The notes beneath the pieces were generated by a model. The model was not told where the DNA came from, searched no databases, and worked only from the letters and a program-made list of their open reading frames with translations. This document shows, piece after piece, positions 24,319 through 36,920 of a stretch of 64,000 nt of DNA. The DNA comes from Turritopsis dohrnii. Its lineage: Eukaryota > Cnidaria > Hydrozoa > Anthoathecata > Oceaniidae. The stretch lies in NCBI GenBank assembly GCA_027922465.2, contig BQMF02000263.1:372001-436000 (forward strand). Direction: 5' to 3'. Position 1 is the first letter of the stretch, and each line of letters starts with the position of its first letter. The position numbers were made by a program, and so were the translations under genes.

Positions 24319-27300
24319 CTATTTTGCGGCGTGAGGATTTTCATGAAGAGTGATATTGGACGGTTTTTGTTTCCTGTTTAACATATATATTATCAAAATA
24401 AATTGTGCCAAGATGACAGCAGAGAGAGTTGTAGCAATTATTATCGTGACGTCATCAGAACTGCAGTCTTTTTCCAATACTTTGGTTTTCGTTTCTACAA
24501 GATACAAATGTTTAAAGTGAACCTAGCTTTTTTGAAATTGTAAGAATGGCTTCTTCGGATCCGTATGGCACTTTATTCGGGTTACTTGTTCTGAACTTTC
24601 CCCCTCATTAAGTAGGACACTTTAGATTAACATAAAGGTGTTAACGAAAAAAATTCTGGGTTCCTACAAAACTGAGAGGACAGACAAAAATTATAACAAT
24701 ACAAACAACCAGTATTAAGTACACAAACCTTTTCTTTGATAATTGAAATCCCTTTCAGGATTATCGTGGAAGTTTTGGCATACTGGAAATCCAAATGGTG
24801 GTTTTGGAATATGCTCAAGGCCTTCAGAAACTACCATTGCCATTCCTTGAAGAACATGTTCTTCCACATGACAATGAATAAGCCATTTACCAGGGTTATC
24901 TGAACGGAATCTTACTACAGCATATGCACCAGATGGTATAAATACTGTGTCCTTCTGTATCGGATTTTTCAAATTCAGTCCAGGAATATTGCCATTTTTC
25001 CATTGGCTGTTTTTCCATTGAGGATTATTGCAGTAATTCAAAGTTGTATTGCCACAGTCTAAGTGGTCATTTGTGAATTTATTGATAAGGAATAATGGGA
25101 AGGTGGATGAATTAATATATTCTAATTTCAAAACTGAGAAACTATGTCCATGAAGGTGAATAGGATGCCCAATGACACCACCGATTCCTGCATTCACAAA
25201 CACTAACTGAATAGTTTTGTTGTATGGTACAATAAGCTCGTGATTGCATTTACATACTTTATCTTCACCCCCGCAGTTTTCCAAACTGCATTTGTAATCA
25301 CCTATCTCACCATGTTGAAGGAGAGAATTAACACCTGTGTATTGAAATATGCGACCGTTTACTGCACCTGGATTGACCAAACCAAATGGACCAGGAAGAT
25401 GAAAATTCATAAAGTGCTCTTTGCTGTCATCTTCATAGACTGGTGCTGGCGTTTCTAGATAATCTTCTAATTCTGTAATCATGTGGCAGGTAATATTTTC
25501 ATTATCAGGATAACTCAAATAAGGGCAATTTAAAACGTGACATGGCAACTGTTTCGTACAATTTTCTCGTGTTGTTGTTGGCTCTGCAGCCGAAGCTCCG
25601 TTGTATTGTAATATAGCTTCAACATTAAATCCACCATCAGCAATGGTATAAAAAATGGGCTAAAATATAGAAAGTTTTTTAAATAGAATTACATAGAATA
25701 AACCACCTATCTGCTATGTCCATACTGAGTTCATACTGAGTGCCCTGAAGCGTTGACTGACTACTTAGATACCCTTCTACTTTCTTTACGAATAGAACTA
25801 ATGGACATACGACCTATTTGCGTATGTTGGCGTAGGCTTATTGAAGGCAGTCAAAACTGTTGAAGAGTCTAAGCTTGAGACATTCCGCTCTAAAGTGTCG
25901 ATTCGGTAACTAGCACTCTTTTCTGTTCTACTTGAAGTGACTTAACTGTTCTTCACACATTTAGCCGGAGCTCTATCTACGCCTACGGTTTCATAATGTC
26001 GATCCCAGCAGCCAGCTTTACATGCAGCAATACAGTAGCACTAAATAATGTGTTGTGTATTTGAAATCAACGTATTTTTATACTTACGTCCACTCTTGTT
26101 GCTCGTATCCAGTAGTTTTCAACAGCTTGATCAGCAGTTAACAGGAAATCAAACCTTTCACCAGGCGTTGCTACAAAAGATTCAACACTGAATGGTTTCA
26201 CGTCAAATCCATCGGTAGCTATCACTGTAATGTTATGCCGATCCACTGATATGCGCAGGGAATATGTGGCACCAAAGTTGATGACACGGAATCGATACGT
26301 GTTGCCAGTAGTTACGCGATAAACACTCAACGGTGTCTCAGAACGTTTACCTGTAGGAATTAACAAGTCTATTTGTCAAGATATTAGCATTAAGTGAAAC
26401 ATTATTGTGATCATTTTTTTGCATATATTTCTGCATACATTTCCGATACCCTCTACACTTATGAGGCGTTCGATTTATTTCAATATACTTAGCATATCTG
26501 GCCATATATAAGTGTCATTGGTATAAGCAGATGTTACTGAATGTGCAAATGAAACAAATGTCATGTTTGAAAGAAAAATGCAAATGATTCCTTTAAATGG
26601 AAACCTTCTCTTAGTAGAGCTATTACCTGTATTCAAGTCGTTATATCTGCCTTTTCCTTCAATTAAGCCACCTACCCAGGGTATGCCATTAACAATCTGA
26701 TTATTCTCGAAAAAGCCTCCTTGTGCTTTAGTGAAAATCTGGAACGAAAATGATTTCATTAATTCTTCCTAAATAAAACTTCACTCACGAAAATCATTTT
26801 ATTGTTGGTAACTCATTTCTGTTAAATTCAAAATTTTTGATAGCCACAAGTTTGTATGAAATTCTTCACATCAAGGAATTCACTGGTGAAGAGTTGAGCA
26901 AAAGAAAGTCATATTAGTTTAGATTTGAGAAGAAATTATTTGAGAAGAATTGAGGACTGATTCATAAGTTTTGTTAGGGTTTATAGCTTACGAATGTACT
27001 CTTCGTCTATACTTACATCTTCAGCACTTTGGTGATCCCAGTCTCCAACTGTCATAACCATGTCTGTCGGGTGTATGGCATTTTGTTTTGGTCTTTCTTT
27101 CACTATAAAGGCACCAAAAACGCCATTCATCCTCTGCGCTCCAGCATGGCTATGGTACCACATTGTACCCTTTGGTTCTGCCTGAAATATGTCAATATGT
27201 CATTATAAGCCATGACAGTGTAAATGGCATTAGACTACCGTGGCTTTACATACTAAGTATTACAATAACTAAGTGCACCTTAAAGTTGTAAGTAAACGTT

Positions 27301-28436
27301 TGTCCAGCAGAAATTGGGCACTGCGTGATAAAACTTGCCCCATCCATGAACGGCGATCCCCGCTGGTGAATACCGTGCCAATGAATGGACACCGAATCAC
27401 TAAGGAGGCCATTCTTAACGTGTACTATGACGGTTTGGTGTTCGTAAACAATGATTGGAGGACCAGGTATTGTTCCGTTAACTGCAATAAGGGTGTGATA
27501 ATAGCCATCTGTTGTAATAACTTCATCGATGGGTATCTAACAATAAGAAAAATGTTAGTGAATTTACAGTAGATACATATATGTATACACTAGTATTCTG
27601 GTTAAACGTTTTTTACGGGTTTTAATTTGGAAAATGATGTTTGCAAATCTTCTGTGTCGAAAATTGGCGAAGAAAAATTAAATCACCAAATCTACAACGC
27701 ATATTGTACCCATCAAATAGAGTGTGAAAAACTGAGGGAAAAATATATGGAATCATTTTTATAGATCAGCCGCTCCTGAGAAATATCATCGATCAAAGAT
27801 TTTGATGACGTCACGGCACCGTCCCCAAACATTTTTTGCCCCAATTTTTCTGTCACCCCATAGCCTATATCGTGAACCCCCAAAAATGTCAGTTACCTCT
27901 AGTGGTTCTTGAAATATACAACGTTAAAAACGCACTAAGAAAAACTTGACCACAAAATCTCACATAATCACTCTTTAAAATAAAAGTGGGATGCACACTC
28001 GCTATATAAGATTGGGGTTTTTCACTTAAAATGTGGAGCTACTGGTAAAACGGCAAAATTTACATTCGAAAATATACTTACTCGTAAATAGTTGACCGAA
28101 TAAACAAAATAAAAGCAAGAACAATGATCTTGTTTAGCTAATTTCAGATGCTGTTTGTAACCCCGCTCAAGAGAAGTTCTCTCAAACTTCAAACAAATAA
28201 AAACTGTAAGGTAATACCTCCGTGGTATAGTTCTCGGGGAACTCGTCATATTTGTAAAGTTTTGCATTTGATGCATATACAAGCGATTTCTTATAAATCA
28301 TTGATAATTGCGCTTCAACGGTTAACCAGTATTCACAAACATCCTTCTGTGGAGAACACTCCGGATACTGTCCGTCAATGTATGTGTTTATTGCAAGATG
28401 TAGAGATGATACCAATACCAACAAAGGTAGCAGCAT
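24319..28436 (-). CDS. membrane-anchored laccase-type multicopper oxidase, gene 3
   Basis: Seven exons: 28218-28436, 27279-27536, 27017-27181, 26627-26738, 26088-26350, 24729-25659 and 24319-24494; predicted 707 residues. The first six use the same splice positions and phases as genes 1 and 2. Copper motifs HWHGIHQ, WYHSHAGAQ, HPIHLHGHSF and HCHVEEHVLQGM are intact. The N-terminus MLLPLLVLVSSLHLAI is a clear signal peptide. The seventh exon, joined in phase 1 (donor G/GTTTGT, acceptor CTTGTAG), adds a hydrophobic segment IIIATTLSAVILAQFILIIY followed by basic RKQK: a single-pass type I anchor that would hold the oxidase on the outer cell surface. Without splicing the frame would end four codons later (GLCT), so a secreted form is also possible. 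Sequence is clearly more diverged than genes 1 and 2. Confidence 0.92.
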
Positions 28437-29391
28437 TTTGATTTTTTAGTTATATAGTTTCGCTAGATGAAGAATAATTTCAGATTTCAATTTAAGAGAC
28501 ACTAACACTTTCAAAAGTTAATAACAAATTCAATATTGGTGTTTTTGTCAGATTTTTTATAATGAGTAATTATGGTGGAATTTTATTTACCAGACACAAA
28601 ATACTAAGTGAAATCGATTGCTTGCATCTTATTTCAAACATCTAAAAATGTCAACGGAAGTGAACTTAAATGTGATCTATAAATGAGTATGAGAGATCAA
28701 AGTTTTGATTGACATCAGTAAAAGGTTGTCCATCACCTTCGTTTCCCCAAGACTTTACAGTTTCTGACATGGGCATATTGTTTTGCGTTGTTGCACAGTT
28801 TTTTCTGCAATCTCTTACTAAATTATAAACAAATACTTTAGAAACAACGATAAGAACGATTGTTGTAAATCAGAAATCATCCTTTCAACATGCATCTTGA
28901 AATTGTGTATCTATTTTAATGTTTCGATACGTCATATAGTAGATATGTCTGACTCGGAGAGTTTTTTGTTTGCATTTGACAAGAATGATTGCAACATGAT
29001 TTTCATATCAACAAATTTCAAATAATACGTCACGTACGATATTTAGAAGCCTTTTATAACGGAACATTAAGAATGTTTAAACGTCGTATTATAGCTCAGC
29101 CAACAAGTATGGCCTCGTTTTAAATGGTTTAACAAGTGTGTATCAAAATGTCTTATCCATCAACTTTCAAGGCGTATTTTTCATTACATATCTGATAAAA
29201 TATTGTGAATTTTATATCACAAAAAAGAGCTTTTCATGCCCTATCCATTAATATTTGTTTGCCAAAATATTTGTTCTTCGAAAAGATATTGAAGAAAAAC
29301 TCAACGATTTGGTTCATTAAATTCTTAAAAGACATTTTTACTAAAATCCTTAAATTACAAAATGTTTAGGCGGAAAGATTTCTTTTTTAAT
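28437..29391. other. intergenic, upstream of laccase gene 3
   Basis: No frame, repeat family or promoter element that I can support beyond general AT richness. Confidence 0.5.
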
Positions 29392-29466
29392 GTATAACTT
29401 GCTGTGTGTACAAATTGGAAAGCTTGAGCGCAGGGGCATTTTTAGCTACAGCTACATGCTAGTAAA
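29392..29466 (+). mobile_element. Helitron-like 3' end fragment
   Basis: Matches the last 75 bases of the element at 30555-31591: a GTGTACAAATTGGAA block, GGGGCATTTTTAGC, a small hairpin TAGCTACAGCTA, then CTAG followed by T. Hairpin plus CTRR terminus next to T is the Helitron 3' end signature. Confidence 0.6.
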
Positions 29467-30117
29467 TAAAATTAAGTGAAACAATAGAATATACAGAAAT
29501 GAAGGGAAGCTTAATAACAACAGAATGCTTGAACGGCCTATTTTTACAACGAATATTTAAATTGTAGTAAATATACTTGACCTACAAATTATGAAGTACA
29601 CCAGCTTTAATTAGATCAATATCGACTACAATAGTGAAAAATTACGGTTTTTATCAAATGAAACCACAGCTTTCATCATCAATTTTTTTCACGTTTTATA
29701 CAAAAGCTATCATCAACCACAGACTTGTCACACAACAGCAGGATTGGCGGATGTGTCAACTAACGTTGAAACGTCAGCAAAATTGCTCCAGTTTCGATCT
29801 CGTTTCAGCACGATGATTGCGTCATAAGTTACAACAGTTTCGAGTTTATTTACATGACGAACAAAAAATCTTAAGGTAGCGAATTCCTGTCATGATGGTT
29901 CACTAGTTTATAAATCTGTGAGGTTTCAGATCGTTCAGTTCATTTTGTTTCATTTATGTCATTTGTCAGGTGACTGATGTTTGTTTACATAGTGTGAAGG
30001 CGAAGTTACAGGTCATTCAAACTTTGTGGAGGATAGCATAATCATATAAAGAAAACGTGCAAGTAATCCACAATAATTGCTACTTGAAAAGAAATAACAT
30101 ATTATAATACAGGACAT

Positions 30118-30230
30118 TTTTTTTACTAAGATCGTCAAAAATATTGTTATTCAAATAGTGTGTATATTTCTATAGAAATGCATTAATTCCCAGTGATTTT
30201 TTATCAAACTTTCCCACTGAGGTAAAGCTG
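30118..30230. mobile_element. foldback MITE (CCAGTGGGC family), copy 4
   Basis: Contains the core AATAGTGTGTATATTTCTATAGAAATGCA-type palindrome (in parts) and right end TTTCCCACTGA shared with 4734-4852. Confidence 0.6.
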
Positions 30231-30268
30231 AGAAGTTCATACTTTCATTTAGTGATGAAGTACAGTGG

Positions 30269-30470
30269 AACCTCCTTTAAGCGGACACCTCCTTATAACG
30301 GACAAAAGATTTTGTTCCGGACGAATCCTTAATAAACTCTTATAAAGAAACCTCCTCAAAGCGGACAGTCTAAAGCGGACACCTCCTTAAAGCGGACATT
30401 TTTACCAGGTCCCGCCCGACAATTCCCCCTAAAATTTACCTTTATAAAGCGGACACCGAAACAATTTGAC
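30269..30470. mobile_element. Tigger-like transposon end fragment
   Basis: Begins CAGTGGAACCTCCTTTAAGC, the terminal sequence style of Tigger/pogo elements, followed by repeated AAAGCGGACA motifs. A second fragment in the same orientation lies at 31850-31905. No transposase frame is present between them. Confidence 0.65.
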
Positions 30471-30554
30471 AAGAACATCAAAATTCAGTATTTTATTTTG
30501 TTTTTCTCATTGTTAACATCTGATAACAATATTTTCTTGTTCTTTTATTATATG

Positions 30555-30629
30555 GTTTATTGCCCCCGCAGCGAGCGAGGAGGCATAGTAGCTTCACGAG
30601 ATAGGCGAATGTCAGTTCCGATTTTGTTC

Positions 30630-30662
<33 letters not shown>

Positions 30663-31591
30663 TTCCAACTTTCGTGTTGACGTTACACGGTGGAATACAA
30701 TTAATTAGCTGACTTTGCTTTTTTTTCCCGTTTCAAAGCATGGTACTGTAAGTGGAATGTTTTTTCGTATCTCTTTCCTAATTTATTATATCTCTTTCCT
30801 AATTTATTATTATATTATACTATGTTATTTAGGAAGTTCGTATGCTAAAATTGCTTAGACATTTTTCATATTACTTTTGTGTTGTTTTAGTGAAGTGAAC
30901 GACTAGGATTTTGAAGCACAGCTTGAAATCTGAAATTTTGCCAACAACATTTTATTTTTGTATATGTTTTAGCTCTTAATAATCTTTCGTTCGATAATCT
31001 TTATTCAATACACTGATTTTTGGCAGATCTTGCCTTAAATAGATTTTAATTGGATTTGTATGTATGCAAGAAAGCCTACAAATTGTCGTTCTTCGTGTTT
31101 TCCTTCTTTCTGTCCTCCCCCAAACCTGGTGAGATCATGATCAATAAAACCTTCTTATATTTTTTTCTTGTTTTTTATGTAAACTTTGGCTATTTCTTGT
31201 TTCGAATCAAAGTTTGAAACGCAGATTTCTAATGGATTTTTCGCTTTAATTTTTTTTTTTTTTTTTTTAAGTTTTTTTTCTTTCTTTTGGTTCTTACAGA
31301 ATTTCTTTAACAAATGTTTATCTTATTTTGATTATAAAATACGTATCCATGGTTTCAGTTCACACATTTCTTTTGTTTGTAGCCAATACTTTCTGATATT
31401 ACTTGTTAAGCCTTAATTACACTTTCTGAAAGGTATAAATTAGCATCAGTGTGACATAGGACCAAGAGATAACAAAAGGTAACAAAGTTTTTTTTGTTTC
31501 CGTTGTATAGCTTGCAATGTATAGCTTGCTGTGTGTACAAATTGGAATGCTTGCGGGCGGGGGCATTTTTAGCTAAAGCTATACGCTAGTT
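30555..31591 (+). mobile_element. non-autonomous Helitron-like element, copy A
   Basis: A 1.04-kb element running from the GCCCCCGCAGCGAGCG region to TAGCTAAAGCTATACGCTAG before a T. A full-length relative lies inverted at 54187-55190 inside a DIRS element, which proves mobility and defines the ends. The 3' end has the hairpin TAGCT-AA-AGCTA and CTAG/T expected of Helitrons. It contains an (ATC)n tract at 30631-30664 and long T-runs, but no Rep/helicase coding. Confidence 0.7.
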
Positions 31592-31849
31592 TTATTTATT
31601 AGCCAAGTGACAGACTTTTCTTTTACGTTGAGTATGCATGAACTCTAATTCATAACCAGCTCCCCGGTAATTTTCACTCCTTACGATTTTGTAATACGTG
31701 AAACAAATGTTTATTTCCTGGTCAAATTTCATTTTATCAATGATTTTTACCTAACTAGGCAATAGCAAAGGGTAATATGGGCATGCCTAATGGGTTCCCG
31801 ACTTACGAGCAGAATTTCTTCCGAGTTTTGACCAAAATAAACAAAACCT

Positions 31850-31905
31850 CTCCAAGGCGGACACCTCTCTAAAGCGGACAAAATTTCTGGTCCCGTAATC
31901 ATATC
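31850..31905. mobile_element. Tigger-like subterminal fragment
   Basis: Repeated GGCGGACACCTCTC and AAAGCGGACAAAATT motifs match the block at 30269-30470. Confidence 0.5.
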
Positions 31906-32014
31906 CTTGCTATAGAACTGACCTCAAACTTCTAATGCGTTAACTTAAAGACCTAAAAAGAAGGTGGTTGTCTAGTAGAAGGTGGTTGTCTAGTAGAGCG
32001 GTTCCTGTCATTAC

Positions 32015-32153
32015 AGCCTCCGTAGCCCAAATGGGGGCTTTAAATGCTCTAGGACCTCCTTCACAGGACCCTCATTGATAACAGTACCTAAGGAACTGAA
32101 GAAGCTATCCTGGGTAAACATTCGTAAGTAAATAAAAATAAATAAATAAAAAT
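32015..32153 (+). mobile_element. SINE 3' portion with (AAAT)n tail
   Basis: Sequence ending GTAAGTAAATAAAAATAAAT has the tail type of the SINE at 7925-8247. No tRNA-like head is visible, so it is 5' truncated or of another subfamily. Confidence 0.35.
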
Positions 32154-32235
32154 CCAAATTATTGTTTTCTACGGTGTGCTTCAGAATGTTGGAAATTTTA
32201 AAGCCGTTGTTTCAATGAGTATATGTTTAAAACAA

Positions 32236-33472
32236 TTTATGTTTTAATAATCTGAAACTTTTTTATGTAAAAATCAGTTAAAACCCAGTATTGAATAATA
32301 TCCATTAAATGAAAGATTTAGTTATGATTTACAAAAAATTGGTTTGCTAAATTTCAGATTTCAAGCTGTGCATCAAAGTCCATATCATTGCCTTCACTGT
32401 AATTCTAAAAAAGGAATTGTTCATAAATGACGTCAATCATTAGGGGGGGAGGGAGGGTTATGCTAAAGTTGACGCTTGTAGAAGAGGGATAGGGGAGTGG
32501 GGGTGGGGGAGTGGGGGGTGACACTACTGTTGACGTCAACATTCTCAATTTTCAAACCCTTGATTTTTCTACTTAAGCAAACGTTTTGTTGTTGTTGTTT
32601 TTGTGGTAAATTTCTCTCGAATTCAAAAATATGTATGAATACCTTTCTTTCCAAAAGATGACGTCAACTTAGGGGAAGAGGGTAGAACAATGTTGATAAA
32701 ATGATTGAAGTCATTTGTGAACAATTTCAAACTTATATGAATAATTTCTAAGCAATTTTAGCATATGTACTTTGTGAATCATACGGTATTAATACAAATA
32801 AATGTGGAAAAAAACGAAAAAGCATCCTGTTGCTCACTTACCATACCAACCATCCCCTTGTATTGAAATGGGGAAAAAGAAAAGTCAGCTAATTATCAAA
32901 TATTACTGTGTACAGCAACACGGAAAGCTGGAAGCTGTTGATGAACAAAATCGGAAATACGCCTTTCCCTTAATTGATTGCGCAATATTTTTATCATGCT
33001 CTACCTCGTTTTCAATATGCTATACCATGACAACCGAATCTCCCGTGCTCAATCATTAACACTATCACAATCATTACATTAATTGCTCATTACTGAAATG
33101 AGTCCCGTGCCATTCTGTTACCATATCAACCTTTGCGAAAACGAGGCGGAGTATGGTAAAAAGTATTGCGCAATCAATTACGGGAAAGGTGTATTGACTT
33201 TTCCCTGTCTTGTGAAGCTATTATACCTCCTCGCGCGCTTCCGCACGTTGCTACGGAAACAACAACAAACAGCAAACATTCTTTCGTTTATTTAGCGATA
33301 TCCACTGTCATACGGCATACTAGAAAAGTAACAACATACATTTGGAATAAATGGAAGGGTTGAGTTTTGTTGTTAACCGTAGCAAATGTACCATTTTCAA
33401 ATTAATAAAACTATTTTCCTCAGAATGATTTTAGTGATTTCTTTGTCTTTCTGTCAGTATCTAACATACAGT
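32236..33472. other. intergenic with inverted repeat-derived fragments
   Basis: 32166-32235 is a fragment of the CAGTGTGTTTC MITE family. Two blocks (32830-32990 and 33150-33260) share short stretches with the 5' part of the Helitron-like element (for example ATGAACAAAATCGGAAA and CTCCTCGC) and contain inverted TTGCGCAATCAATTA / TTAATTGATTGCGCAA arms. A G-rich homopurine stretch lies at 32443-32519. No gene is supported. Confidence 0.5.
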
Positions 33473-33632
33473 TTATCTAACAATTTCAGACCACTAAAAC
33501 TATTTGGTGTAAACCTTATAAGATTTGTTTGGATAGCCGAGTTTATGAACAACTCTTGCCTCGTTCTTTCAAACGCTTTTATGAGTGTTTTTACCGAAAA
33601 GTTTGGTGGTCTGAAATTGTTAGATAAACACA
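33473..33632. repeat. foldback element with TTTATCTAACAATTTCAGAC arms
   Basis: The left arm (from 33473) and right arm (to 33632) are inverted copies over about 40 bases, TTTATCTAACAATTTCAGAC at each end. A related arm occurs at about 16157. Confidence 0.7.
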
Positions 33633-34618
33633 CTCCTAAAAACATTTTATAAAACATGTTACAAAGACTTTTTACAAGAAGAAGTCGCTATTGTGAATGT
33701 TGAACCACTTAAAATTTGTAAATCACATAGGATTTGTCATTAGATCGTTTCTTTTCGTGCTAAATATCTGTTAAATTCTTCAAAAATTGGAACCACTTAT
33801 AAATTCTCAGGTGACACCATGATCAAATAACTTCAAAGGCAAAATAAAGCAGTCTAAAATTGTAAAGGCTGAAATACAGTGTGTTTCAGAGGTTTGGAAT
33901 TCCGAGTTACAAAACCGAGTTACTAACTCGGAGATTTTTAAATTTTAATTTTTCTCGAGTTAATAACTCGGAAATTTTATTCACGTAAAATTTTCCCGAG
34001 TTACTAACTCGGAAAATTTTTTTGGTTTTATTTTTTCCGAGTTAGAGAATATTTTTCAAATATTGTAGGGAATATTTTCGAAAGTTCACTGGGAATAGTG
34101 TGAGTTTCTAAAAAAGGCAGAGTAGGCCAAATTTGTGGCAAATTTTGAAAATCGCTCAATTTTAATGAAAATTTAATAGTGGAACAAGTTTGTACTGCTG
34201 ATTTCAAACATGAAGGTCAACTTGTGGATAAGTTCAAATTAGGCCAAATTTGGACCAAATTTTGAAAATTGTTCAATTCTAATGAAAATTCTAGTAGAAC
34301 AATTTGAGGCTAAGTCCAAACAAGGTACGATGACCAATGGTACTCGTTAAATGCGGTTTCTTTTTCGTTTTATGCCATCTGGCGCATGTTGGAGTACATT
34401 AATAACGGAAACTTTCGGCAGGAGACTTTGACTTGTCCTAAAGTTTTTAATTTAAGTACTATCGGAAATATGTGTTTTTGGTTCATTTGAGGCCTGATAC
34501 GTGGCATGCTTTAAATATGCAGTCCTTCAGGAAGCCTAAAGCTGTACAACACTTGCTCAAAATTGTTTCTAAACGTTTTACACAATGATTAAAGTTACGA
34601 GGGGAGTTCTCAAATCAT

Positions 34619-35016
34619 TAAGGCGACTTTCCACTTATAGAAAATTTTCCGCGGATAGGAACAGACAGGAAAATTTTCCGCGGACAGAACAAGAAAATTT
34701 TCAGATGTTAATTTCAACACATTTTATGCGAATGGAAAATTTTCTTTTCTTTCACTTTAAATTTTGATTTATAAAACTTGTTTTTTTTGTTGTGTGTGAC
34801 AAGGTGAATTTTAACAACAACAAAAATTTTGCCGCTACGAAACCGTATAAAAATGTAAAAGTGTAGTTCAAACTGTTTTTGCTAAAACTGTCATTAAAAT
34901 TGAGGTGGAAAGGACTGTTGTTGATAACTTTGGTTTCTCAATCCAGCCAATATATGTTCATTTTGAGCACTGAAAAGACTATTGTCTTCCACTTCAGAAG
35001 AATAGCAGTTCTTTTT

Positions 35017-35052
<36 letters not shown>

Positions 35053-35227
35053 TTTCTTGTTTAAAAAATAACAAATTCTTATTGTTTGTAGATAGATTGT
35101 GTGAAAAAATCATGAAAAATAAGGAAATTTGATTGGTCAGTATAAATATTTTCCATGTTTTCCTCAAGAAAAGACCAGAAAAAGTTGAACTCGATTCAAT
35201 TTTTTTATAAGTGGAAAATTGCCTTTA
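34619..35227. mobile_element. MITE nested in the large element, AAGGCGACTTTCCACTTATA ends
   Basis: The left end AAGGCGACTTTCCACTTATA is mirrored on the right by TATAAGTGGAAAATTGCCTTT. Internal GAAAATTTTCCGCGGA motifs repeat. It contains a pure T-run of about 31 at 35019-35050. A related end (TTAGTGGAAAATGGCCTTAA) lies near 48350. Confidence 0.55.
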
Positions 35228-36273
35228 GGAGGTGCATGATTTAGAATACAGAAGCAGTCGGTGAAGGTTTTTTGCACTTTGGATAACATTGACGAATACA
35301 TGAGAAAAAAGTTGTTTATATTTTTTTTGCTCTATGTGCTCACGTGTTTTGTTTTAGTTTTTTCTTTTCTCTCTAGGCATCTTAAGCCGGTGTGTGTTAG
35401 TGTTACTGTAATTATAATGTTTACACTCTTTCATATTTTACAGCACTTTCTTTAACTAATTTTTAACACATTTAAACTTTTCAAAAGTTTTTCCTCCGGC
35501 AATTTTTGTTGCTAATGTAGTTTTCTTATAAAGTATAAACTAATCTTAATTGACAGATAACGTTATATTTACGAACTCAATAAATTTCCAAAAATGCTAT
35601 ACAAAAATATTATATGTTTTCATTGATAAAAAATAACAGAAGTATCGCTATGTTTTGTAAAAAAGAACACAGCCGTTATCAAATTATATAAAGTGTTACT
35701 TTAGTAGTTTCAAAAACGCCAATGATATAAACCTAATATTAGCACTCACAAAAATTAATTTGAATTTAAGATCTCTGGTCTTACAGGTTTATTTTAAAGT
35801 TGCCAATCGAATACAACAATCTGAAAGATAATAAAACAGCCATAAATGGCCGTAACTCAGCCGTCTTAACGAAAAATTGTGGGAATTAACTCACATTCGA
35901 AGTCTAACTACACAGACTCGCCTTTGCGTTTGTCTACATTTCGTATATAAGAAGAAAGGTAGCGGAAATCGGGATTTTAGAAAAAAAAAGTCGTTGTCAA
36001 TTTCATCTGCTTTTTCTTTCCGAAAAAAATCAACTAATAAGAAGCTACAAAGATTAAAGGTTATAACGTAAAAAAATGACAATCGAAAATCTAAAGAGTT
36101 TAATAAAACCGAAGGTGTAAAGATAGTAAAATATCTAACTGACAAAAAATACACAAGCGTTTTCCAAAAAACTAGGTTCATGGAATCATCATATTTTTTA
36201 TGATTCATAAATTTAGACAGCCAATAAATGAATGCGAAATGTACTTTGTCTAAAACACATCAGTAATATAATA

Positions 36274-36829
36274 CCTTATCGGCCCTTTTTACGCCGGCCC
36301 TAATGTGGCGTTAATTTTGGTGCGAGGCGTTAAAAGGGCCGGCGTAAAAAAAGACGGCGTAAAAAAGGCCAAAAAAATGGAAATTTTTCAAAAAATCGGC
36401 GTTATTTTTTAAAGTTGAAATTTGGATTTGAAAAAATGAAACAAACTTTAGATGTGAAAGAACCCTTTGGAGACAATGAGGAGTCAGATGAAGGGGAAGT
36501 TGAAGCAGAAATAGAGGTAGAATCAGATGACGATGAGAGAATTAGAGAAAATAATGAAGCATTAATGAAAAAGAGGACGAAATAGCTGTAATAGATTAAG
36601 TCTTACGATGTATTAGATGATATATATTCGAAGACATTTGTAGTATAAGTTAAAATTTGAACAGAAAAAGTGAAAAATAGTGCTTAAAAATTTTTTTTTC
36701 TTTTTTACTTTTGAGGCGTAAATAACGGCCCTAAGTGGCGTTAAGGCAAAATCTTGGGGTGGCGGAATAAGGGCCGGCGTAAAAAGGGCCGGCGTTAAAT
36801 TAGGGCCGGCGTAAAAAGGGCTGATAAGG
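36274..36829. mobile_element. 556-bp MITE nested in the large element, CCTTATCGGCCC ends
   Basis: Terminal inverted repeats CCTTATC(G/A)GCCCTTTTTACG continue into repeated GGGCCGGCGTAAAAA motifs at both ends; TA flanks both sides. A plus-strand frame at 36436-36585 encodes a 49-residue, very acidic peptide (KEPFGDNEESDEGEVEAEIE...), resembling the acidic C-terminal tail of pogo-type transposases. This suggests the MITE derives from a pogo-like element by internal deletion. Confidence 0.85.
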
Positions 36830-36920
36830 TAACTAAAATCAAAAAGGCGTCTAAGTGAAAAGGTTGAAGAAAAGCCATTTTACGCAACAGAAGACAAGTT
36901 CATGTGTGCGTCCGACTCAG

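Noticed and set aside
30269..31905. One complete Tigger element between the two AAAGCGGACA blocks
   Set aside because: The two blocks are in the same orientation, and the interval is explained by a Helitron-like element; no opposing terminus is present.
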